A stretch of DNA of 64,000 nucleotides from Allosaccharopolyspora coralli. GTDB lineage: Bacteria > Actinomycetota > Actinomycetes > Mycobacteriales > Pseudonocardiaceae. Below are positions 43,861 to 51,387 of this stretch, piece by piece. The translations under genes and the position numbers were made by a program. The stretch spans positions 2,108,001-2,172,000 of the forward strand of contig NZ_CP045929.1 of NCBI RefSeq assembly GCF_009664835.1. The letters are read 5' to 3'. The notes under the pieces are model-generated. The model was given only the letters and a program-made list of their open reading frames with translations, ran no database searches and was not told the origin of the DNA. The first letter of the stretch is position 1, and the number at the start of each line of letters is the position of its first letter.

Positions 43861-45438
43861 TCACTCACCGCCCAGCTCCGGCGGCAACCGGTAGTCCATG
43901 TCCGGTTCGACGGTGGCGACGTCCATCTGTGCCTTCTGCAACTGCCCGGAGAAGTCCCAGTTCAGCGACTGCCACCGGGTGAACTGGTCGAGCACCCAGA
44001 TTCCGGACTGACGGCTGCCGTTGCCGGACTTGCCGTTGCCGCCGAACGGCAGGTGCGCCTCCGCTCCGGACGTCGAGTTGTTCACGCTGAGCATGCCCGC
44101 GCCGATTCCCTCCCGGAACCGGAACGCGTTGGCCGGGTCGGTCGTGTAGATCGCGGCCGACAAGCCGTACCCGGGCTTGTCGGCGATCTCGATCGCCTCA
44201 TCGAGGTTCTCGAACGTGGTGACCCCGACGATCGGCCCGAAGGTCTCCTGCATGAACAGTTCGTCGTCCGGGCGTACCCCGTCCACCAGCACCGGGTGGT
44301 AGAACAGGCCGGCCTCGGGATCGCCGTCGAAACCCGCACGCGGCGTCGAGCCGGTGATGCGACCGGTGGTCTCGGAGCCGAGCACGGTGTGATGCGGCTG
44401 GATCCAGCCGAGGATCTTCTCGAAGTTGTCGGCGAACTTCTGGTCCAGCAGCGGGCCGAACAGTGCGCCCCCGGTGGGGTCGCCGACCGTGGCCCCGCGC
44501 AGGGCGGTGTCGAGCCTGCGGACGAACTCGTCGTGGATGTCACGGTGCACGACGAGGTTGCCGAGCGAGGTGCAGCGCTGCCCGGCCGTGCCCCACCCGG
44601 AGAACAGCGCACCTTCGACGGCGAGATCCAGGTCGGCGTCGTCGCAGACGATCATGGGGTTCTTGCCGCCGAGCTCCAGGCACGGGCTCTGCGTGTAGCG
44701 TCCGGTGAGTTCGCCGACCTTCGAACCGACGGCGCTGGACCCGGTGAACCCGACCTTGTTGACGTTGCCGTCATGCAACGCGCCCTCGAGGCCCTCGTAG
44801 GTCGACTCGCCGTCCGCGTAGACGACGTTGAGCACACCGCGCGGCACGCCCGCGCGCCAGAACATCTCGGCGAACGCACGCGCGGAGGCCGCCGCGTACT
44901 CGGCGGGTTTCCAGACCACGGAGTTCCCGCACAGCAACGCGGGGACGAGGTACCAGGAGGGCACCGCCACCGGGAAGTTGCCCGCGGTGATCACCGTGGC
45001 GACGCCGACCGGCATCCGGAACGTGAACAGCTGCTTGTCCGGCATCTCCGACGGCACCGTCTGGCCGTAGAGACGTCGTCCCTCGCCGAGGAAGTAGTCG
45101 CACGTGTCGATGATCTCCTGGACCTCACCGAGGGCTTCCGCGTAGGGCTTGCCGATCTCACGGGTGACCAGGCGGGACAGTGATTCTTTGTTGGCCTCCA
45201 CGATCCGGCCCAGAGAGGCGACGACCCGGCCGCGCACCGGCGCCGGGACCTTGGCCCACTCACGCTGGGCAGCGCGTGCGTCCTTGGCGGCGGCACGCAG
45301 TGCGTCCGGGCCGCCGAGCTGCACACGAGCCACCACGTCGTCCAGTCGCGCCGGATTGCGCGACAGGTACTCCTGACCGGACTCGAAGGTCCCGCCGCCC
45401 GAACCGATCACGGAGTTGATCGTCGACTCCACCGACAC
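43861..45438 (-). CDS. NAD(P)-dependent aldehyde dehydrogenase (succinate-semialdehyde type)
   Basis: The 525-residue ALDH has the NAD-site [14 protein letters not shown], active-site Glu in LELGGKNPM and Cys in GQRCTS. C-terminal [12 protein letters not shown] lies in the position of the usual GGxKxSG signature. It resembles semialdehyde dehydrogenases acting after amine oxidation. The start is set at the GTG at 45438; a second GTG at 45432 is possible. The frame is open further upstream but lacks ALDH sequence. It heads the minus-strand operon ALDH, amine oxidase, amino-acid dehydrogenase, LysR, E1. Confidence 0.83.
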   Translation of the reverse strand: MSVESTINSVIGSGGGTFESGQEYLSRNPARLDDVVARVQLGGPDALRAAAKDARAAQREWAKVPAPVRGRVVASLGRIVEANKESLSRLVTREIGKPYAEALGEVQEIIDTCDYFLGEGRRLYGQTVPSEMPDKQLFTFRMPVGVATVITAGNFPVAVPSWYLVPALLCGNSVVWKPAEYAAASARAFAEMFWRAGVPRGVLNVVYADGESTYEGLEGALHDGNVNKVGFTGSSAVGSKVGELTGRYTQSPCLELGGKNPMIVCDDADLDLAVEGALFSGWGTAGQRCTSLGNLVVHRDIHDEFVRRLDTALRGATVGDPTGGALFGPLLDQKFADNFEKILGWIQPHHTVLGSETTGRITGSTPRAGFDGDPEAGLFYHPVLVDGVRPDDELFMQETFGPIVGVTTFENLDEAIEIADKPGYGLSAAIYTTDPANAFRFREGIGAGMLSVNNSTSGAEAHLPFGGNGKSGNGSRQSGIWVLDQFTRWQSLNWDFSGQLQKAQMDVATVEPDMDYRLPPELGGE

Positions 45439-45680
45439 GCACCTGCTTTCGTCTGCCGCGCCGGGCGTTCGCCCGGCTGCTCCGCCTGCGTCGCACCCGC
45501 GCCGGGGTCGTCCGGCCGGTGACCGCCTCCGTCGAGCACGAGAGACTCTTGCGCTCGATGTCGTCACCGTAAACGTTCATGTGGCCCGAAGCCGAGGTTC
45601 GACAGAGTGACGTCTGCTCGCTCTGAGCGAAAGCCACGCTGATGCCGAGCCGTCGGAGAACACTGTGATTGGGTGGCGGG

Positions 45681-46493
45681 ATGCGTTCGTTCGCTGAGCG
45701 ACTCCGAGCTCGGCTTCCGGGTGACTGTCCTGGCCGGCTCGGATTCGCCGCCTGGCACCTCGACGAGAACGAGCCGGTGCTGATCGGGCAGACCCGGCAG
45801 GTGGACGCCGCGAGCACGATCAAAGTCCTGGTGATGATCACGGCGCTGCGAGCCGTGCAGGACGGCACGATGCGATGGGACTCCTGCTTGCCACTGCCGG
45901 AACCCGGCGATCGGGTCGGAGGGACCGGCGTGCTGCGCGAACTGCACGGCCTCCGGAGCATGGAGCTGACCGACCTGATCACGCTCATGATCGTGATCAG
46001 CGACAATGTCGCCACCAACACGGTGATCGACGCGGTCGGCTGCGATGCCGTCACCGACACGGCCGTGTCGCTGGGATGCCCGGACACGCAGCTACAGCGC
46101 CACCTCAACGACATGAGGGCGCAGGCGGCGGGCCTGGACAACGTAACCACCGCGGTGGATCAAGCGAGGATTCTGGCGGCACTCGCGTCCGGGCACGCGC
46201 TCGACCCAGGCACCACGAGACATGCGTTGGGCGTGTTGGCGCGCCAGCAAGTGCGGGACCGGCTCCCCGCCCGGCTGCCGTGGGATGCGCGCTGTTGGAA
46301 CAAGACCGGTGAGGAGTCCTGCTTGCGCCACGACGTCGGACTCATCGGCACCGGCGACCGTCCCGAAGCGGTGGTCGCCGTCCTGATCGACGACCTCACC
46401 GACTCCCGTTCCCTCGGAATTCGCGGCGGTCCCGCCGTCGACTACATCGCCCGCTGCGGCGAAGCCGTTCACTCCGCCTTGTGGTCGACATGA
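45681..46493 (+). CDS. Class A beta-lactamase-like serine hydrolase without Glu166
   Basis: The 270-residue protein has the penicillin-recognising triad: S45-T-I-K48, S107-D-N109 and K208-T-G210. The omega-loop ExxLN of true class A enzymes is replaced by RHLND (140-144), so the deacylating Glu is missing. There is no signal peptide, so it would remain in the cytoplasm. It may be a cytoplasmic esterase or peptidase relative rather than a resistance enzyme. The ATG at 45681 was chosen although the ribosome site is poor. Confidence 0.78.
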   Translation: MRSFAERLRARLPGDCPGRLGFAAWHLDENEPVLIGQTRQVDAASTIKVLVMITALRAVQDGTMRWDSCLPLPEPGDRVGGTGVLRELHGLRSMELTDLITLMIVISDNVATNTVIDAVGCDAVTDTAVSLGCPDTQLQRHLNDMRAQAAGLDNVTTAVDQARILAALASGHALDPGTTRHALGVLARQQVRDRLPARLPWDARCWNKTGEESCLRHDVGLIGTGDRPEAVVAVLIDDLTDSRSLGIRGGPAVDYIARCGEAVHSALWST

Positions 46494-46516
46494 CACGCGA
46501 GCGCGTCGAACTCAGC

Positions 46517-46724
46517 GTGCGTTCGGGAACTGGCTTTTGCGTCCGTAGGGCACGCCTCACCGTGCCCAGCCGGGGCACGGTAGAGGCTCCGGCGTTCGGA
46601 GTTCGTGCCTCACAAGTAAAGGGCTCTCCCCGCGTACTTCTGGTACTCAAGAGGACCCCAACGCAACGAGGCGCGAACCGGTGCGGCGGTACCCGACCAC
46701 CTAACCAAGATCCGAAATGCCCCC
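46517..46724 (-). repeat. Dispersed ~208-bp element, copy D2 (inverted relative to D1)
   Basis: Read on the minus strand it parallels D1 from end to end. It shares the 22-bp block around GCGTTGGGGTCCTCTTGAG, GGCACGAACTCCGAACGCC, a CGGGTACCGCCGC block and the inverted ends. It exactly fills the gap between the converging serine hydrolase and amidohydrolase genes. Confidence 0.75.
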
Positions 46725-48359
46725 TCAGCGGCGGTTCTCCCGGGAGTGGACGAGGCGGCCTTCGACGAAGGTGTGATCGACCCGCGCGCGGGCGATCTCG
46801 TCGACCGGTATCCGGAAGATGTCCCGGTCGAGCACCGCGAGGTCGGCGTCCTTGCCGAGTTCCAGCGAGCCGGTCCGATGGTCGACGTGGTTGACCCAGG
46901 CGCTGCCGATCGTCGCTGCGGCGACCGCGTCCGTCAGGGGCAGCGACTCGGCGGGCAGCAGTGGGTCGGTCTCACCCGGTTCGGTGCGCGTCGCGGCGAT
47001 CTGCAGCGCGAGGAGCGGATCCGCCTCCGAGACGGGCCAGTCGCTGCCCACCGCGAGCACGGTGCCCGCCTGACGGAGGGAACCGAACGGGTACTGCCAC
47101 TCGGACCGGCGGTCGCCGAGGTACGGCAGCGTCAACTCGGTCATCGCCGCGTCCCGCACGGCCCATCGAGGTTGGATGGTCGCGGCCACCCCGAGGTCGC
47201 GGAACCGCTCGACGTCGTCCGGGTCGACGACCTGCACGTGTGCGATCTGGTGGCGCAGGTCGGACCGTCCGTTGGTCCGGCGGGCGTGCGCGCACGCGTC
47301 GAGCGCGTCCCGGACCGCGCGGTCGCCGACGGCGTGGAAGTGCACCTGGAACCCGTCCGCGTCCAGCAGCCGCACGACGTCAGCCACAGTGGACGAATCC
47401 AGGTGGGACAGCCCCGATGTCCGGGAGCCGAGGTAGGGAAGCCTCATCGCCGCGGTGAGGTTCTCGCACACCCCGTCCAGCATGATCTTGACGGTTTCCG
47501 CGCGCATGCGTGCGCGGCCGCGTGTCTTCTCCCGCCGCGCGCGCAGGTCGGCCAGCTGGGCGTCGTCGCCGTCTCGTCGCCACCACAGCGCGCCCCGGAC
47601 CTTGCCGGTGAGCAGCCCGGCCTCGTCGAGTTCCAGATAAGTGGGCAGCGGGTCGTCGTAGCCCGCGTACGGTCCGATGATCGCGTCGTGCCATGACGTG
47701 ACGCCGCACGAGTGCAGGTGCCGCTGACCCTCGAGCAGCCCCGCACGGCGGTCGGCGGCGCCGGCGCGGGGGAGGACCGGTGTCACCAGTTCCGTCGCGC
47801 CTTCGTGCAGCACCCCTGCCGGTGAGCCGTCGGAGGCGCGTTCGATCCATCCGTCCGGCGGATCCGGGGTCTGCCGGTCGAGTCCCGCGATGCGCAGCGC
47901 CGCGCTGTTCACCCACGCCGCGTGATGATCCCGGCTGAGTAGGTAGGCGGGCCGCTCGTCGGTGACCGCGTCGAGCGTCTCCCGGGTCGGTGTGCCACCC
48001 GGGAAGTGCGCGGACTCCCACCCGCCGCCGAGGAGCCATCCGGTGCCGCGTTCGGCGGCGTGCTCGATCCGCCGCAAGCACCCCGGCGCGCTGTCCGTGG
48101 CCGAAAGGTCGCAGCGCAACCGTTCCAGGCCGCCGTAGAGAGGATGGACGTGCGCGTCGTGGAACCCGGGCAGGAGCAGCCGTCCGTCGAGATCGACGAT
48201 CTCGGTGAGCGGACCGATGGTGTCCTCGACGGCGGCGGAGCCGAGCGCCACGATGCGTCCGTTCCGGACCGCACAGGCGTCCGTCGTGGAGCGCACGGCG
48301 TCCATTGTGGCCACTGGGCCGCCCACGAAGACCTTCTCGGCCCGGTCTCCCTCGTCCAT
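46725..48359 (-). CDS. YtcJ-like metal-dependent amidohydrolase (copy 2)
   Basis: The 544-residue amidohydrolase_3 enzyme has the metal motif LPGFHDAHVHPLYGG, FHAVGDRAVRDAL, HQIAHVQVV and VGSDWPVSEADPLLALQ. The C-terminal beta-sandwich strand DADLAVLDRDIF completes it. It is only distantly similar to the first copy at 7409-9025, so a different substrate is likely. GAGG six bases before ATG 48359 supports this start; an in-frame ATG at 48371 is possible. Confidence 0.82.
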   Translation of the reverse strand: MDEGDRAEKVFVGGPVATMDAVRSTTDACAVRNGRIVALGSAAVEDTIGPLTEIVDLDGRLLLPGFHDAHVHPLYGGLERLRCDLSATDSAPGCLRRIEHAAERGTGWLLGGGWESAHFPGGTPTRETLDAVTDERPAYLLSRDHHAAWVNSAALRIAGLDRQTPDPPDGWIERASDGSPAGVLHEGATELVTPVLPRAGAADRRAGLLEGQRHLHSCGVTSWHDAIIGPYAGYDDPLPTYLELDEAGLLTGKVRGALWWRRDGDDAQLADLRARREKTRGRARMRAETVKIMLDGVCENLTAAMRLPYLGSRTSGLSHLDSSTVADVVRLLDADGFQVHFHAVGDRAVRDALDACAHARRTNGRSDLRHQIAHVQVVDPDDVERFRDLGVAATIQPRWAVRDAAMTELTLPYLGDRRSEWQYPFGSLRQAGTVLAVGSDWPVSEADPLLALQIAATRTEPGETDPLLPAESLPLTDAVAAATIGSAWVNHVDHRTGSLELGKDADLAVLDRDIFRIPVDEIARARVDHTFVEGRLVHSRENRR

Positions 48360-48423
48360 CGGTGACCTCATCCGCCCCGGCTCCCGTTCGCGCGCCGACA
48401 CCGACCGTATGCCCGCTCCGGGA

Positions 48424-48951
48424 TCAGTACCGCTCGCGCTCCAGCGCCCGTTCGCCTGAGTTGTCCCGGCCCGTCTGGGCCTGGTGCGGTGCGGGGCCGT
48501 TGTGCGACGGGTCCGTCGGGGGTGCGAGCCAGGCGGGCGTGTTCTGCACCGCGCGCGGGAACCGGCGCAGCTCGTCGTGGTACTGATCCGGAGTCGGCGG
48601 GTGGGTCCACGCGGGTTCGAGCTCGCCGTTGAAGTCGACGCTGTAGCTTCCCGGCCGTCGCAGGCGGTAGGCGGCGCTGACCCAGGTGCCCCGTTCCGGG
48701 CGATACATCCCGTCGCGCAGGCGAGTGAACAGTGCCTCCGAGTCCGGGGGAGCGGCCAGTGGAACGGTGACACCGTTCGCGGTGATCAACAGGGCGGCGC
48801 TTTCGACATGGGTGCCGAGTGCGCGGTACTCGAGCAGGGCCTCGTTCCAGCGGGGCGGCAGCGATCCGGCGAGGCTGCGGCCGATCTGCTGGATCAACCG
48901 TTGTTGCTCGGTCTCCTCGAGCGCCGCCCGCGGGGGCTCCGGTGCGGTCAT
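48424..48951 (-). CDS. DUF600/YezG-like protein, function unknown
   Basis: This 175-residue protein has the pattern LLEYRALGTHVESAALLI...LRDGMYRPERGTWVSAAYRL...YSVDFNGELEPAWTHPPTPDQYHDELRRFPRAV, given here in pieces. It resembles the domain found beside TNT-type NAD-glycohydrolase toxins and YezG immunity proteins, judged by memory of the pattern. No toxin gene is adjacent, so it may be a solitary member. The Pro/Asn/Gln-rich C-terminus looks disordered. Confidence 0.6.
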   Translation of the reverse strand: MTAPEPPRAALEETEQQRLIQQIGRSLAGSLPPRWNEALLEYRALGTHVESAALLITANGVTVPLAAPPDSEALFTRLRDGMYRPERGTWVSAAYRLRRPGSYSVDFNGELEPAWTHPPTPDQYHDELRRFPRAVQNTPAWLAPPTDPSHNGPAPHQAQTGRDNSGERALERERY

Positions 48952-49126
48952 GGCTGCATCCTCGCAGGTTCAGACCCGACGGTCGGTGGGTTTCGGCAGA
49001 AAGATCGCCGACAGGCGAGTGATCGTCGACAAGCCGTCCGGCGCGCGCCGTGCAGCGACACCCCAAAGGGCAATGAAAAGCCATGTGACCTGCGGAAACA
49101 TAAATCTGTCACGGTTGGGTCGCCTG

Positions 49127-49160
49127 ATTGTTGACAATAAATCACGACGCGTCTTACCTT
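49127..49160 (+). promoter_or_regulatory. Promoter with operator-like palindrome overlapping -35
   Basis: TTGACA (49131-49136), 18 bases, TACCTT (49155-49160). The -35 lies within ATTGTTGACAAT (49127-49138), 5-bp arms around TG, close to the perfect palindrome at 21789-21800. A bound repressor there would block the promoter. Confidence 0.55.
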
Positions 49161-49191
49161 CGAGTCATCGCCAGCCGACCGGGAGGTGACC

Positions 49192-49272
49192 ATGCGTCGA
49201 GTGACCGTGCAAGGCCCTCAACGTCAGGTCCGCTGGCTGTCTTCTTCTTCTCTCTGGCTGCGACATTCGTGA
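49192..49272 (+). CDS. 26-residue candidate attenuator leader peptide with four TCT Ser codons
   Basis: The ATG at 49192 follows a strong GGGAGGTGAC ribosome site (49181-49190). The frame encodes MRRVTVQGPQRQVRW followed by LSSSSLWLRHS and then stops. All four serines are TCT, a codon that is rare in high-GC actinobacteria. Two bases after the stop a perfect 11-bp hairpin begins. A peptide like this can sense charging of a tRNA: stalling at the Ser (or Trp) codons would change folding downstream. It precedes an amino-acid dehydrogenase gene by 218 bp. Function is inferred from layout only. Confidence 0.6.
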   Translation: MRRVTVQGPQRQVRWLSSSSLWLRHS

Positions 49273-49273
49273 C

Positions 49274-49299
49274 ACACATCGGGGTATGCCCCGATGTGT
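49274..49299 (+). terminator. 11-bp hairpin just after the leader peptide
   Basis: Arms ACACATCGGGG (49274-49284) and CCCCGATGTGT (49289-49299) close over TATG. Its start lies two bases past the leader stop codon, within ribosome reach, so translation of the leader would affect its folding. Confidence 0.6.
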
Positions 49300-49430
49300 A
49301 CCGCTGAGCAGCGTGCGGCCGATTCAGCCAGTTTCGCCCGAGAACGCCTGACTCACTTCCTTCGATCTCGGTCCAGTCCCGCTCGCCCACTGCCTCGTGG
49401 CGGTGGCGAGCCCTCTTCTCTTCAGAACAC

Positions 49431-49458
49431 GGTGGGTGCAGCCGCTGCTGCGCCCACC
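49431..49458 (+). terminator. 12-bp hairpin before the dehydrogenase ribosome site
   Basis: GGTGGGTGCAGC (49431-49442) pairs with GCTGCGCCCACC (49447-49458), one G-U pair, loop CGCT. It ends about 15 bp before the AAGGAGG ribosome site and could be the terminator or the sequestering stem of an attenuator. Confidence 0.55.
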
Positions 49459-49490
49459 GGACGCTCCGCACCCGGAAGGAGGTACGGCCG

Positions 49491-50684
49491 GTGGCATTCG
49501 TGGACGGCGACCCGCTGATGAGGGTGACGTGGAACGACCCGGTGACGGGTCGACGTGGATACCTGGTCGTGCACAGCCTTGTGTCCGGTCTCGCCACGGG
49601 CGGGACACGGATGCGGGCCGGCTGCACGTTGGCCGAGGTCGAGGACCTGGCACGCGGTATGGCACGCAAGACCGCCGTGTTCGACCTCCCCGTGGGTGGT
49701 GCGAAGGGCGGTATCGACTGCGACCCGAAGTCGCCGGAGGCGCACGGCGTCCTGCGGCGGTTCGTCGAGGCGATGCGTCCCTGGATCGACGCGCACTGGG
49801 TCACAGCCGAGGATCTCGGGGTGCCGCAGCAGCTCATCGACGAGGTCTTCGAGGAGACCGGGCTCGAGCAGTCGTACCACGCGGCGATTCGCCGGGCTCC
49901 GGACGTCGAGCACACGCTGCGCCGGGTGCGGGCCGGGCTCAACGCCCCGGTGCCGGGCGGTCTGCTGCTGGGGGACGTGGTCGGTGGCTACGGCGTCGCG
50001 CAGTCCTGCCTCGGTGTCGTGCACGCCCGGGCGTGGGAACCGGCGCAGACGACGGTCGCCGTGCAGGGCGTCGGCACCATGGGCGGCGGCGCCGCCTGGT
50101 ACCTGCACCAGGCGGGACTCAAGATCGTGACCGTGGCGGACGCCGTCGGCGCGGTGCACCACCCGGACGGCCTCGACGTTCCGGCGTTGCTGGATTCCCG
50201 GGACCGCTACGGGGAGATCGACCGCACTCTGCTGCCCGACGACGTCGTACAACTGCCGCGGGACGCGGTCCTCACGACCGAGGTCGACGTCCTCATCCCG
50301 GCAGCGGTGTCGTACGCGATCACGCCGGACCGGGTCGGCGACATCAACGCCGGCGTCGTCATCGAGGCGGCGAACACCCCGGTGACTGAGGAGGCCGAGC
50401 ACCTGTTGGCGGCCAAGGGGATTCCGGTGATCCCGGACTTCGTCGCCAACGCGGGTGCCGTGGCGTGGGCGTGGTGGTTGTTACTCGGCCGCGTCGACGC
50501 CGATCCCGTGTTGTCGTTCAGCGTCCTGCGCGAGGAGATGCTCGCGAAGATCCCGCCGCTGATGGCTGCATGGGACGCGGACGGGACCACGCCCCGAGTG
50601 GCCGCGCTGAACCTGGCGGACCGGCAGACCGAACGTGCTCGTGCCGCCGAGGCCGAAGGGCGGGTGCTGGCGAGCATTCCGTGA
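49491..50684 (+). CDS. Glu/Leu/Phe/Val dehydrogenase (copy 2)
   Basis: This 397-residue NAD(P)-dependent amino-acid dehydrogenase shows GLATGGTRMRAGCTL, the catalytic-Lys region DLPVGGAKGGIDCDP, and the nucleotide motif VQGVGTMGGGAAWYL. C-terminal PVIPDFVANAGAVAWAW completes the family pattern. It catalyses reversible oxidative deamination of an amino acid; specificity cannot be read directly. The GTG at 49491 follows GGAAGGAGG. The long structured leader with a Ser/Trp-containing peptide suggests amino-acid-responsive attenuation. Confidence 0.87.
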   Translation: MAFVDGDPLMRVTWNDPVTGRRGYLVVHSLVSGLATGGTRMRAGCTLAEVEDLARGMARKTAVFDLPVGGAKGGIDCDPKSPEAHGVLRRFVEAMRPWIDAHWVTAEDLGVPQQLIDEVFEETGLEQSYHAAIRRAPDVEHTLRRVRAGLNAPVPGGLLLGDVVGGYGVAQSCLGVVHARAWEPAQTTVAVQGVGTMGGGAAWYLHQAGLKIVTVADAVGAVHHPDGLDVPALLDSRDRYGEIDRTLLPDDVVQLPRDAVLTTEVDVLIPAAVSYAITPDRVGDINAGVVIEAANTPVTEEAEHLLAAKGIPVIPDFVANAGAVAWAWWLLLGRVDADPVLSFSVLREEMLAKIPPLMAAWDADGTTPRVAALNLADRQTERARAAEAEGRVLASIP

Positions 50685-51008
50685 CGTCCTGGAGGCGGAG
50701 GTGCCGTCGTGGAGGGTGCGTCGACCGTTCGTCGGTCGGCGCACCTGGCGTGTCGGCGACACCCGGTGAACAGGCACGGGAGAGACCACGACTTCGGGTG
50801 ATTGTCATGTGACAACCCCGTGACGGGGTGCTAGCGTAGCCGCAGTTGCAGTTTTGGTTCCCCAAGAAGTACTTGAGAGTGCCTGCGAGCCCGTATGTGA
50901 CGCAGGCACTTTGCTGTGCCGAGGCCATTCGCGGCCAGGGCGATCATCTCCGCGACGTGGGGTTGGCGAAGTGTCGACCCCGAGCCATGAGAAGTAGGAG
51001 ACAGAAGA
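50685..51008 (+). other. 324-bp cspA promoter and structured 5' leader
   Basis: TGACAA (50810-50815), 16 bases, TAGCGT (50832-50837) is a plausible promoter, giving a leader of about 165 nt. The -35 lies within TTGTCA-TG-TGACAA (50802-50815). In the leader, AGTGCCTGCG (50878-50887) and its complement (50901-50910) form a 10-bp stem. Long structured leaders are typical of cold-shock mRNAs. Confidence 0.5.
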
Positions 51009-51212
51009 ATGGCTACCGGTACCGTCAAGTGGTTCAACGCTGAAAAGGGTTTCGGGTTCATCACCCCGGACGGGGGCGGCGCTGACGTGTTCGCCCACTA
51101 CTCGGCGATTGACGCCACTGGGTTCCGCACGCTGGACGAGAACCAGCGCGTGGAGTTCGAGATCGCTCAGGGCCCGAAGGGCCCGCAGGCCGCGCAGATC
51201 CGCTCGATCTGA
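51009..51212 (+). CDS. cspA: Cold-shock protein (CspA family)
   Basis: The 67-residue single OB-fold protein binds single-stranded RNA or DNA and melts RNA structure. RNP1 (KGFGFITP) and RNP2 (DVFAHYSAI) are intact, and [14 protein letters not shown] is the classical start. GTAGGAGACAGAAG precedes the ATG. A 16-bp terminator follows. Confidence 0.96.
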   Translation: MATGTVKWFNAEKGFGFITPDGGGADVFAHYSAIDATGFRTLDENQRVEFEIAQGPKGPQAAQIRSI

Positions 51213-51227
51213 TTCAGCCTGAGACAA

Positions 51228-51265
51228 CAGAACGCCCACACCGGATCTTCGGTGTGGGCGTTCTG
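51228..51265 (+). terminator. 16-bp hairpin terminator after cspA
   Basis: CAGAACGCCCACACCG (51228-51243) and its exact complement (51250-51265) enclose GATCTT, followed by CTGTT. Confidence 0.85.
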
Positions 51266-51387
51266 CTGTTCGGGGAGAGCGCGGCGGAGGGACAGTAGCT
51301 CACTCCCCGTGATTCACCCGAAACGACCACAATCGCCGCGGGTAGGCTTCCGTGGCTGTTGTTGTCCATCGTTGCTGCGAGGTTCGG

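Larger units (their letters stand above)
48952..49490. other. 539-bp leader/promoter region of amino-acid dehydrogenase copy 2
   Basis: Apart from the promoter (49131-49160), leader peptide (49192-49272) and hairpins described separately, the region 48952-49120 shows no gene. Near 49384-49412 a CTCGCCCAC/GTGGCGAG stem suggests further RNA structure. The layout promoter, peptide, several stems, ribosome site is that of a transcription attenuator. Confidence 0.5.

Noticed and set aside
43861-45438. Aldehyde dehydrogenase as betaine aldehyde dehydrogenase
   Set aside because: No choline oxidase or dehydrogenase nearby and the operon context is amine/amino-acid breakdown; betaine is made by methylation in this organism.
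45681-46493. Naming the serine hydrolase as an antibiotic-resistance beta-lactamase
   Set aside because: The deacylating Glu and an export signal are missing.
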